This document shows positions 27,601 to 39,500 of a DNA stretch of 64,000 bases, one piece after another. The stretch is from Limanda limanda (Eukaryota; Chordata; Actinopteri; Pleuronectiformes; Pleuronectidae). Location: positions 17,483,748-17,547,747 of the forward strand of contig NC_083651.1 in assembly GCF_963576545.1 (NCBI RefSeq). The letters run 5' to 3'. Position numbers and translations under genes: made by a program. The notes below the pieces were generated by a model. That model ran no database searches. It had not been told where the DNA came from and saw nothing but the letters and a program-made list of their open reading frames with translations. Position 1 is the stretch's first letter; each line of letters starts with the position of its first letter.

Positions 27601-30381
27601 TCCAACAATCAGCAATAGAAAAAGCCCATTTCCCCCCCTCCAAAAGAAAACAACCCAAGCAACCTTGGTGAGGCTTTCTGAAATCATATCATATGACATT
27701 GATGACGGGCAAAATAAACTAAACAAGAGTTGGTGGATAACAGCAGAAGAGTGAAACTGGCAAAATTAAGGCAATGTTCAGACCTCATTTTTATCAGGGG
27801 TTTGGAAATCTTGGTACTGAGGCCAGCTAAATTATTTCTGCTTAAATGTTTTTGCATCTGCGGCGACGTGTCAGCTGAGTTTGTTTGCTTTGTCACAGCA
27901 GGGAGCTCCTGTGTTTGAGCTTGAGCTTTTTCTCTCGGGAGTGTGACTGTTCTCCTAACGATCATATATGTATCTCCTGCTTGTGCTTCAATTTGCCTAC
28001 ACATTACAGAAAAGTGCTAAGCAAAAGCTTATTATTATTATTTTATTATTATTATTATTTCAATATGTGTACGTCAAGGGAGTTGCAGAATATAAATGAG
28101 TCTGTTTATGTATGTCCTTACACCTGTAATGGAAATTAGATAAAGCAGTGTATGCTGGGATACCATCCAACTCGTGACCTAGAGAAAGAGTATGCAAATG
28201 TACCAAGAGGGCTGAATTTTTTCCAGCTATTAAATATTATTTCATGCTCCATATTTGTTATACGAGCTTGCCTTATACAGCCATCAAAATAATAAGTTGT
28301 GTACCATGTATTCCACATTGTACATAAAGGGAAAAACCTTGCTCTAACAGTTATTTGAAGCCGTTTCACTCTGTTGCAGTTGAGATGTCTACACAAAGGG
28401 CTGTTATTATAAGAAATGTTGTTTAATAACAGTTTGTGATACTGTGTCATCACTCATAACACTTTCAGAGTGTTTTTATCATTGGCTAATGGTTATATTG
28501 TTTATTTGAATAGTTATGGCTTATAAATGATTGATGGTGTTTTGTGCTTTCTTTGTCTGATTAGAATCTCTTTCTGTTGATGAGTTCATTGAAGACATTT
28601 TCCCTCAGAGAAGACGAGCTGTATTGTGTTTGTTGAGTCATACTCACACATGGGATCATGGTTTTGATGCAGTCATTTGCTCTGTAAATCCTGTAAATAC
28701 AATACATTTCATACATGCATCCAGCATTTGGTCATGTCCTGGTTGTGTGACTTGCACTGAATCTGCTCATACGTTTATTACATATAAATTCCTTTGTATT
28801 TGCTTAAAAACATTTTAATTTCTTGTAATGAAGAAGGGTGGGCTTTGTAAGTGCTGCAAATGTACTTCATTACAGATCAGGGTTAGTGGATATATTGTAA
28901 CATACTTACAGTACACAGATTATATATACATATTTTTAGCTGTGCTAGATTTGAACATTAACTATAGATAAAAATAATTCAATTTGGAATTTGTAAAGGA
29001 AATTGAGATGTAATTTCACGATTCTCATACGCCAGTTTAATTATCCAGCAGAAAATAATGACCTCATAATGACATCATGTCTGCAGCATTTCACTTTAAT
29101 GAAGTGAATTATCACCAAAATGTGGAGTATGCAGAATTTATCACACACACTTTAATCCCAGTCAACACTCTCGCCTCCTCAGCTGAATATTTAATTTCTA
29201 CAACAGATTTAAAATTAATACACACTTAAGGTTTTCCCATCAGCATACTGCACATCTTAGCTTGACAAATGAAGGCTGATGAAGCAAGGTCAAATTTATA
29301 CTTTTTTTTAACGATGCATCATAAATATGAAAGCACCTTTTGTTCTTCGCTCTGCACAAACCCCGACTCACTACGGCAGGAAAACGGTGGCCTTATCAGT
29401 GAAGCATGGCCGCAGCCTTCATGTCATTTACGTCTCATCAGTGTCGTTCCTGGTGAGGGATGATACTTGATATTCAGAGGGTGGCTTTGTCTCCTCAAAT
29501 TAATCAGCTGCTCCTGTTTTCCTGTGCAGAGGAGAATCACCAGGGAGATAGAGAAATTGTTGTTGTAATGTACAATGCTATACCAAAGGCAGGCTGCGAA
29601 ATACAATCTGCATGAATACGTTATGTGGGCTTTTGTGTTCAATGAAGTCTGAAGCAACAGACTGGGGATATCAGCTGCACTAACATCTCTGCGGTTTGGG
29701 ACGATGATTTGGATGATGGGCAAAGTCATCAGAGAAAATGGTGGAGACTGTGATTACAACCTCTGTGTATTTATCTGTGTTGATTTAATATAAAGGTTGC
29801 GGAGGGAAAACAGGAAAATGTGCTCCCATGAGAGTGAACATTGAATTTTCTCTTGAGGCTCACAGCTTCATTAGATTATCACAGCTTGGATGGCAGCAGC
29901 TTTACATTAAAGAGCTCGGGAACCCCTTGATATACATCAACAGCTTGTTGTCTCGTGTGTATATTGCTGTTGTATCTACTCTGTTTTATCCGTTGTCTCT
30001 GTCATCTCTCCATATCCCTGTGCTGCGTGATTGTAAGATTGTTCTTACGTTGATGTGTACTAGAATAACACAAAATCACTTCATTTTTCTTTCAATCAAT
30101 GTGTTGTTTATTAATCATTCCAGCATTAACAAAATCAATGAAATACTTACTTGTCTGTAACATGTTTCTTTCAAATAGGACACCAAGAGACTCGGAGCAC
30201 TAGCATGCAGATGACGTTTTTTTTATTTCACAGCAGAAAGCCAGTATTGTGGTGAGCCTAATTCAGTTGTGTGTCAGAAACTAAGTCTCAGTGGGGTGTG
30301 TGGCATGTGTGGGTGTTTTTTTCCTCTCCACTTTTTTTCTTCTCTTACATCTCTAAGTATTGACTGGATTGTGTTTGACAG
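12668..30381 (+). other. baz2b intron 2 (17.7 kb)
   Basis: A long AT-rich intron before the first certain coding exon. Apart from the hAT element at 21373-22350 and a (TTA)n run near 28031-28062, I see no exon, RNA gene or repeat family I can name. Long early introns of chromatin-regulator genes often hold enhancers; none can be proven here without alignment. Confidence 0.55.
21373..22350 (+). mobile_element. hAT-type deletion derivative (978 bp) with 8-bp TSD
   Basis: Ends are CAGTGTTGGGAGTAAC and its inverted counterpart, GTAACTTGACCAACACTG. It is flanked by an exact 8-bp duplication, CCTATAAC, at 21365-21372 and 22351-22358. Terminal CAGTGTTGG and 8-bp duplications are hAT hallmarks. Subterminal stretches are rich in taacgg/cgttac words. 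The central part is GC-rich and includes an ATG at 21893 opening a short peptide with an N-W-K-Y-R-H-Y-F stretch that looks like the start of a hAT transposase. The rest of the transposase gene is missing, so it is non-autonomous. Confidence 0.85.
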
Positions 30382-30383
30382 AT

Positions 30384-30543
30384 ATGGAGTCTGGAGAGCG
30401 GCTGTCCTCCCCATCTTCAGCCCCGTCCTCCCTTCACATGGCCTCCTCTTCAGCCAGCTCCTCCCCTGCACCCCCCCACACGCCCTCCACCAAATGCAGC
30501 CCGGTCCCTAACCCTGCAAGCAGTTCCCCTCTCACCACCTGTG
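30384..30543 (+). CDS. baz2b: baz2b coding exon 1: N terminus
   Basis: Starts [10 protein letters not shown], the same opening as human BAZ2B, followed by a Ser/Pro/Ala-rich low-complexity tail. The exon begins at 30382 after tttgacag. The spliced ATG has A at -3 and G at +4, a strong context. It ends in phase 1 at CTGTG|gtatgt. Confidence 0.9.
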
Positions 30544-33500
30544 GTATGTACACACACCAAAAATGGTTTTCAGAACTATTGGATATAAACAATTTAAGCA
30601 CATAATCCAATGTGACTCACAGGTAATTGTTTTAATGTATGATTTGATTTTTGTCAGGATTTTGATGTTTCCCACATTTTGGTTGAGAAATAATTTGAAG
30701 CAGGTCAAGGTTTGAATGTGTGGTGCTGCAAATTCCATTTCAACGAACCCAAAAAACAGCCAGGCTATTAATAAGTGTATGGTAAATGACCATTCTGACT
30801 GACTAGCTGTCATTTAAAAACTACACTTCTTCGCAAGCTTTTGAGAGAAAAAAAAATGGAAGCAAATCTATTCAGGGATTCTGTCCAACTAAAAGCTATG
30901 CAAAGCACTGAATTAAAACTGTGCAACAGTAAGGAGCTTAAGACACCTTCCTCTAGTCTTAACACGTAACAGACAATTTTGATAGGAATGGAAGGGCTGT
31001 TGAATTAATGAATGCCAACAATTAAGAGGCTGTGTACGCCCTTGTGGATGTCTTTTGACAACCTTTAGCTCCAGTTTATCCCGTGTGATTTGACGTGTCT
31101 GTCAGTCCTCACACTGCGCATGCAGCCGCCAACATCCTCTTGTTTTCTCTGAATACTAATTGTGGTCAGAGCCATTATGCATTGAGCAAGCAGCGATGCA
31201 TAAGCTGTCAGATTACCCCTGACCACAAAATAATTTGCAAATTTACATACCCTGGTTTGTGATTTCTTTTTTTTGCTGTCATTATAAAATGCCCCAAAAT
31301 TATTTTTTTGTCATGCTATGACAATGAGGAACACATTAGAGACTCTCATAAATTATTCATTTATAAGCCCCTCACACCAAAACGTGCAGAGAAATTTCCC
31401 TAATAATTTGTTTTGGGCTGAACACTTAATACTGAAAGTACACTGGCACGTTTGTAGTTGCTTCTATGTAGGATGGTAAACACCCTTTTGATTGGAACTA
31501 CATTCAGGTGTTTATCACTCTGACTGGTTGAGTTTATCTAAGAAACTTATAGCATAGTGTCCCAGTCCAAATTGGTATATGACCTGGTAATTTTAGAGAA
31601 GTTGGTAATAGTTCCGGAACAGCAGGAATTCATTATATATAGCCGAAGCTGAAAACTTGACTCTTAAATAATAAAATCTGTGTGGTTTTAAAACTTTCCC
31701 ACTCCACATTCACATCACTTTAATTTTTGTTTTGAAATTAGCTAGGATTACAGCTAGAGGTCAGGGTTTAATACCGTATGAAGAAGTTATACAGACAAAT
31801 ATACATAGAACTTATTGGCAAGGTCGTAAACATCAATCAGTTGTAATCAATAAATATCTGTTTTACTATGATTAGTTGTGCCATACCCGAAATGGTAATT
31901 ATTCTTAGTAATGGTTTTCAGACTCTGAATATACACAGTAGTATAGACATAATAGTCTATACTGTGTCTGTTGTTAGCTAAAGCAGTTTTGAACAGGAAG
32001 TGTGCTTCGTCTTTATTGAGTATATTATTGTATGTGAATGTACGAGAGGTTCTAGATAAACGGATGGCCTATCTAGATAACAAGAATGATGAATTCCTCC
32101 CTCGATAAGATCCTTTCTTCTCCAGGCCCTTTGCTACAGATGACCGGGGATGCGTGTTTAAATCCGTCTGGCAAGCCCAACAGTTTTCCCTTAGTCGCTC
32201 ATCCTGCTTTTGGGCTCTACGCTTCGAGTTTAGGCCGGTCTGAGTTTGGAGGTCTTGGTAGTCTGGGTTTATCTGCCATTGCTGCTCACCCCCAGTTTGG
32301 TACATTTCCAGGTAAGGAAGCTCAAGATGCAGCGGTTTTAATCCTAATAATCAAGGTGATGCAAAATGTCTGTAATGGAAATTCTTCCTTTAGGGAAATA
32401 CTTTGCAAATGGTAAGGACAGTAGTATTTTGTATTGTCACCTGCTGATCATCAAGCAGGTACATACAACAGCATGCCTATCCTTGTTGTCATACTTTATT
32501 TTGATGGGGAGAATGAATATATTTAGGACATAGTATTGTACATTAACTGTAATAATTTGTTGTCTGAATTTTCAAGGACAAAATGATGATTGTATCTTTC
32601 TGGATACTGTTTTGTAACTAGGAAATGTCAGTAGATGGGGTGAAACTACAGAGTTCCAGATCAAATGCAAGACCATACTCTGAACTGAGTGATTAGCGCT
32701 GTTATTGAGTTGGATAAACTGCTGCTCTCCCAGCTTGTTGACAGATTGAATTCTCTGTATATCTACATCAGATAGAGTGGCTATTTTTGACTGTACGGTG
32801 TCTCGCTCCCACACTCCAGACTGGTTTTGGCCATCTGACGCACATACCAGAGGAGCAGCAGCCTTCTTCCCTCCTCTTCTGGGTCTGCATCCTGTATTTA
32901 CATCAGCCTTCAAGAGCCAAGATCCTGCTGACGCCCAGTCCCGTACATCAGGTTAGCTCCTGTTCTAGGTCATACATGTTGTAGCAGTTTACAGATACAG
33001 AAAGCTTTTACAGAAAGCAAAGAATAAGACCATAAATTAATGTTTTGTCCTTTGGGGCAGCAACAAGGGCTTGTCACTGACTGATGAACTAGCAGGCAGC
33101 TGTCCTTACTATTAATGTAAAGGATTATACTAATACAAACCTGCTGTTGATATTATGAGACTAACCTTGCAAAGTGTTACTGGTATTAGTCAGGTTGTTT
33201 TTCTCTCTTACCCTCTTGAATAGTTCTCCTTATGTGTTTGACTCATGTTCCTCGTGAGTGTCCATCTGACGAAATGTACAATGCCAGTTTCTGTAGGTGT
33301 GAATGGAACAGTGAATGGAACAGTGAATGGGCGGAGCAGTTCCTCTCCTACTGGGAACTCTGCTGGGGACGCCAGTTCATTTCCAGCAAAGGCAAACAAG
33401 GATAAAACTAAGGCCAACAGTCAACCAAAGAGCAGTCGGGACCCAGGCCAACTCTACCAGAAGAGTGTTCAGAAAACAAAAGAAAAGGTAAAGTTTTGGT

Positions 33501-36500
33501 CAAGCCCTTAAATGTCCTTTCTTATTTACAGTATGCATGAAAGTCCACTTCACTGATCTGTTTAAATCAGGGGTCTCAAACTCAAATTACCTGGGGGCCG
33601 CTGGAGGCAGTATCTGGGTGAGGCTGGGCCGCATCAGGCATTCCACAAAAAAAAAAAATTTGCTAAAAAAATCCAAACTTCTCTAATGTCATTACTAACA
33701 GTTATTTAACTTCAATGGGTTCTTCTGAACATGAATAGAATATTGAAGAACACGAACAGTTCTTGTAAACATGGCTTCTCTTGCCTACTTCTTGCTGCCA
33801 GAGACCTGGCAGCGCTTCCTCTCACATAGCTGAGCCACATTTGGCTTGAGGGAGGAAGCAGTTGAGACCCTCAGTATGGCTTGAAGATGATCATCAGTAA
33901 GCCTGGACCTGTACCTGGACTTATTGAAGTTCAAGGTGGAGAAGAGCTTTTCACACAAATATGTGCTCCAAAAAAGGCACATGGTCCGCTTGAACATTCG
34001 GGAAAGCTCAAGGAAGCTGGGGTTAAATTCTCACAAAAATTGCCCAAGCTTGTCTTCCTTTCCACTCACCTCCCTGAACTTGGCTTTGAGGTCAGAGTTG
34101 CACTGCAGGCCAATGAGCTCCATTTGAAGCACAGGAGGGGCATCTTGCATATCAAAGGAGAAGGGATCCGCAAAATTTTTGTAAAAGTCGCTCTGTGCGT
34201 CTTGAAGTCTGCAAATCTATGATCAAATTCCTCCTGTAGCCTCACATTTTTCTATACATTTTTGTGCTTACTTTGTGCCGGCGTGTTGGCTTGCCTGCGT
34301 TCTGGGACTTATTTGAGCAGATCCGGTACCTCTCGTATCGAAAAAAATATGAACATTAAAAAAAGTTTTTTAAGAAATGATTAAAATAAAATATAACAAT
34401 ATAATGTAATCACTAGAAAATTACGGAGCCCCTGTTGACATCGGTGGATGAATTACTAATTTGTGGCCACGCAATAACAAGATAATCTAATAAATTATAT
34501 ATAAAGCTTTCTTAACAACAGCATCACAATTTCATAAAATGCAGACTTCTAAGATGAACCAAAATAACTAGCACATTGTCATGTACAGTCCGTGGCTCGG
34601 TGCGTAAATGTCACCACCAGAGGATGAGGGAATTTAAATCATTAAAATTCATCCACACATACCAGGTGTAAATAATAATGTAAAACAGCCCAGACTGTAA
34701 AATGTAGATATTAGCTCAATGACGTGTTATAAACTGCTGCGGTTTAGAATAATCTGTCTGCGTAAAGAAGCTCCCAAAACCTCACAGCGCAGCGTGTGCG
34801 TAAAGGAGCCGTGGTGTCCCTTGAATTTGCCTTCAATTTAACAAATTGTGTGTGTGTGTGTGTGTGTGTTCCGTTCCGCTGGACACAGAAGTCGCCCTTT
34901 GCTCAAGACGCCACTTTATTAATCACTGACATAAAGACTGATACCGTCACTGCAGTATAGCCTAAATAAGTCCCACTGCATTGTAAGTGGCATGTGTGTG
35001 CTGTTTTAAGCGGCGTTTTATGGGCGACCTGTGCTCGTCGTACCTGCGCTGTGATATGTACTTAGCGTTCCGGCACCTTGTGATTTATAAATGAAGCACT
35101 GGATAAATCATGACCTGCGCGAAAGAGGGCGGAAAACTATGAATTTCACCCTCCTGCACCGCACATCCAAAGCCACTCTTTTCGCTCCCGGCTCTCTCTC
35201 TCAGTCACTCTCACACGTACACACACATACACGACCCCGCCCCCCATGTAACTCACTTGCATGCTGCGTTCACTGGTCAGGCACACAGTAGGAAACCAGA
35301 ACATCATAACATTGTCCCACACAGCAGCTAACAGCGGAGCTGCTACAATGTTTGTGCGGGCCGCACTAACATTAAACTTTCATATTAAGGTGGGGGCCAC
35401 AAAATATCGTCCCGCGGGCCGCAATTGGCCCGCGGGCCGCGAGTTTGAGACCCCTGGTTTAAATGTATACGGAATTCTATTGTTACTTAGAAACCCAGCA
35501 AAAGACCACTAGAGACCTCAAGCACGAGTGGCAGCCAGTCAGGATCCATATCAGATAGCTCCAGTGATGGTGAGGACAGCAGCAGTGATGCTGATGACAT
35601 GGAGGAGGAAGAGGAGGACAATGATGAAGATGAGGATGACCAGAGCAACGACAGCGATGACTCTGATTCCGAAACAGAGGGTCAAGTTAAACAGAAAGTC
35701 AAGGTAAGGCCAGGTTGTGTTCAAATGCTGTTGTCTGTGTTAAAACATTTAGCAGAATATTTACAATCAGCTGAGACATTATTTTTGGTTTATCATTTTA
35801 AAAAGGCCATATTTATCAGATGGAAACTTCTGGTACAAGAGGTTATTTTGTGAAGTTTTGTGTCTAACAGTTGTAAAAAAAAATCTGTGTGTAAAGCAGC
35901 CTTAATGGCAGCAAACTGGATGTATGTGCTAAGTGACAGAGCTGCCACAGTGAGGCTTTCTCAGCAGGATTTGACATGACATGCTGTCTTCTCCCTGTTC
36001 TCCCCATCCTCCCACTCAGCGGCTGACACAGAACACTTTGGAGAGTAAAAAGAGGAGATCTTGCACTGCTGATGGAAATGCAACTCAAGACAGTCGTCGC
36101 GATGGTGTCTCTTTGACTTCTTCGCACCGTATCCAGTCCTCTCCCCATCCTGCTGGCAGGCCTCAATCCGAAGCTCTGTTTCTCAAGAGATCCAGGACTG
36201 CGGAGGAGGACGGACAGAAACACATTAGTGTCATTCAGGCCACAGGGCTGGCAGCCATTAGCAGCAGTCCCTTCTCACAGTCCCACAGGGAGGTGTCTCC
36301 TCTGCCCTCCAGATCCTCACCCAAACCCATATCCTTCTCCAACTCACCCAAGCACTTACCTCCGGCTTCACCAAAGCCCTTCTCTCATTCGTCCTCCCCA
36401 AAGCACAGCTCTGTCTCCTCTTCCCCCAAACCTCTTGCCCTCTGTTCCCCTCTGAAACCCCTGTCTCTGGGTACCTCACCCAAACCTTCAAATCTTTCCT

Positions 36501-39500
36501 CACTTAAACCTCACTCCCTCTCCTCTTCACCCAAACCACCCACATCGTTAGCCAGACAAAAGCCCTCACATAAGCAGAGGGGTCTGATGCCCTCTTCTAA
36601 GCACACACAGCCTGTTTATAACCCAAAGGAGAGCAGTGGAAACCCAGATGAAATCTCATTGCACCTCAACAGTTTTAAATCGAGAAAGGTGAGTTATATA
36701 TATATTCATGTTGTTGCATTGTAGCTGATTTTTTTTTATTTCTGAATTCTATCTAATGTACAGAACATGAATTCCTGTAGTTTGTTTCTCTTTTGCAATA
36801 GAATGAGCTCTGTTCTCATGTGTTGTCCATCATTCTCGCTGTCATGAAATAAATAAAAATCGGTGGGTTCCGTAACAATAGACGATGAATGCATAAACAC
36901 TATTTTTAGTACTTTTATTGTACTACACGAGAGTCTGTCACTTTTAGACTTCTTGTCATACGGTGGTCAATGTTTTTAGCTCTATAGAGAAAACTGACAA
37001 GCAATTAGCTCTGTTCTGCTTCAGGATGTTTGTTATCAAGAGAGAGAAATTGGCCTTTTTACAGGACTCTGTTATTGTCACTGTACTGAGAAGGAGGTAG
37101 AATGTGGCAATCTGTAACAAGAGCATTCTAATTCATATGATGGTGGTACATTAAATACAGGCTTTCGGTTGCCAGAGCATGACAATAGCAACAAATGCGA
37201 GATGACAGCTGAATTTGCAGGATGGCACTAGGCCAAACAATTTGAAAATATTTTTCCACAGCAGCCTTTTTTCCCCCTTCATTGTTGTTGACAGCCGCGA
37301 GCCTGCTCTTCATTGTCCCTGTCTCTTATTACACCTTAAATTCCTTCATTCACAGCCCACAGCGATGTAATGTGAGTGACAGATTGTGTAATTACTTCAT
37401 TTTTTCCCCTTTGTTTCCCTTTCTTTTGCATTTTTATTTAGCGCGTCCATCCAGAGGCCTCTTTAAAGCAGCCTTTCTCTCTGCAACTCTCCAGCCAGAA
37501 CTGGTATTAAGTCACATAAATTCAGCATCCTCTTCAACATTGTTACCACCCAAATATTGCCAGATATATTGAGTAGTCATTTGCCGTCTCTCCCACACAG
37601 CAATGACAACAACCTGTTCCTGAACCTTCGTCCTAATGGAGCGTTCCACGGCGAAGTTCAGGATGCCCCCTTGGCTCTCATCAAGAAGCCCCGCAGGCAG
37701 AGCAGCACCCTCAGCAACAAGCCGCTTGTTGCCGCTATTAGCCCTTCCTGCCTGATGCCCATCAACTTGAGCATTGGCACCAAGGATCCAACGGACTCTG
37801 CTTCCCCGCTTAAATCAAAGGCCTCGCCACGACTTTCTCACGGATCGAGGAAGTCCAAGAGTCCTAAATCTCTACATGCAGGAAGGAGTCTCCAGAAAAC
37901 CAACTCGTCCCGTCCTCCCCGTGTAGAATTGGTCAGAAGCAGTGAGTCTGACAACCACAGCAGCAGGGACTCCGACTCCGACTCTTCAGGAGATGACTCC
38001 GATGAAGATGATGAAGACGATCTTGAGGAGGAGGATTCTGATAGTAGTCTATCAGGTTAGATTTAACACCCCTCTCTTTAATTAATTAAATGTCTTCACT
38101 GATATGTTGTTGCAGAAAGAGCCGTTAGATGAGGCATCTTTGAGAAATTACCAGGGCTCTGGATGGTTTGGTTGTTTGAAGAATGCTAATTAGGTTTTAT
38201 TTCTGCTCTTTCACTTGTTTTTCATCTGTCACTCTGGGATTCCCCGCAGAGTCAGAGAGCAATCTGGAGAGCGACTCTGACGGTTCTGAGGATGACATGA
38301 AAGAGCGCTCTGAGTCTGAAGCGGATAGCGATGCAGAGAGCACCCCCCCGAAACCAGCGAAAGCGCCGCTGTCAGCTCGCAAGTCCTCCTCGAGCCTCTC
38401 AGCCGACTGCTCCCTGCTCAACCTGCAGGTCATCACGCCACTTAGTTTGTCCAGTGGCCTGCTCACCCCCAACAGACTGAGCAGCTTAGGAGCTCTGAGC
38501 AACCACAGCACCCCGTCCTCATCCTTCACACTTACCCCCCTGCCAGGTAACAAATACACCCATAAACTACGATACAGCTTGAAATTTGAAATTACAGTTG
38601 ACTAAGATCGTTAAATCTCTGCTTCAGGACAGCATTGATTTCTCACAATGTTTATCCCCCCCCCCCTACCTCTTGCAAAACATACATGTACAGTATCTAT
38701 CTTAATAGTTCCAGGTTAAAATGATCTCTATGGAAGATATTTGTTACAGCATTGCTTTATCTCCAGCAGCTTTTGTTTTTATATCCCAGGCAGATGCTTT
38801 TTGAATCTGATACTGGATGAGTCATGGAACATGTTTTGTTCCATGACAAAACATGTTCCCCCACAGAACATTGTGACTTTCTAAAATGAGATAGTTTATT
38901 TTCTGTTCCATTCAGTTGTTCTTTGTATTAATAGCATCTATATGCAGTGAATCACTCTTGATGAACATAGACACATTTATACACTTATTTGCACATCTCC
39001 AATGAATAAAAAGCAATTTGTATTGATGTGTTTATATGTATGTTATTTCTAAATTACATTGCCCTGGATCACATGGTCATTTAGGTGAAATTATGGGAAG
39101 TGAATTGTGCAATTCATGCATCAAAAAACCTATCCAAAACCGACTGGTCTGTCTAGCAGTGTCTCCTTTTGAGGGATGTTATAGATTTTCAGTAGTGTGG
39201 CTCTTTTCTTTGTTTTATGTAGTGTAATTTGCTCAGGTTGAAGGTGCTGACTCATGTCTTCTGTTTTTAGGATCAGGGAAGAGGAGGAGGGTAACCGATG
39301 AGAGAGTCCTGAAGTCACCTCTTGAGTTTGGGTGAGCTGTTGTGCATGAAATTCTTGTTAAATGGATGGTCTGACCATGTCCTCTTTGTCCTTCCTGCTG
39401 TCATACTTGCTGCACTGTTTGTGTTTCTGCTATTGGTCTTATAGTTAAATGTCAGCTCACTGAGGGCTGACTAGTGGCCTTTTCCAAAAGGTCACCTATG

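Noticed and set aside
31932..31969. Imperfect 13-bp inverted repeat as a microRNA precursor
   Set aside because: Stem too short and bulged; no longer pairing arms outside it.
36258..36503. Minus-strand ORF opposite baz2b exon 6
   Set aside because: Shadow of the Pro/Ser-rich repeat exon.
37361..37371. 11-nt exon as the link between baz2b exons 6 and 8
   Set aside because: Length class fits but the donor gtaatg is weak; the 62-nt segment at 37442-37503 has far better splice sites.
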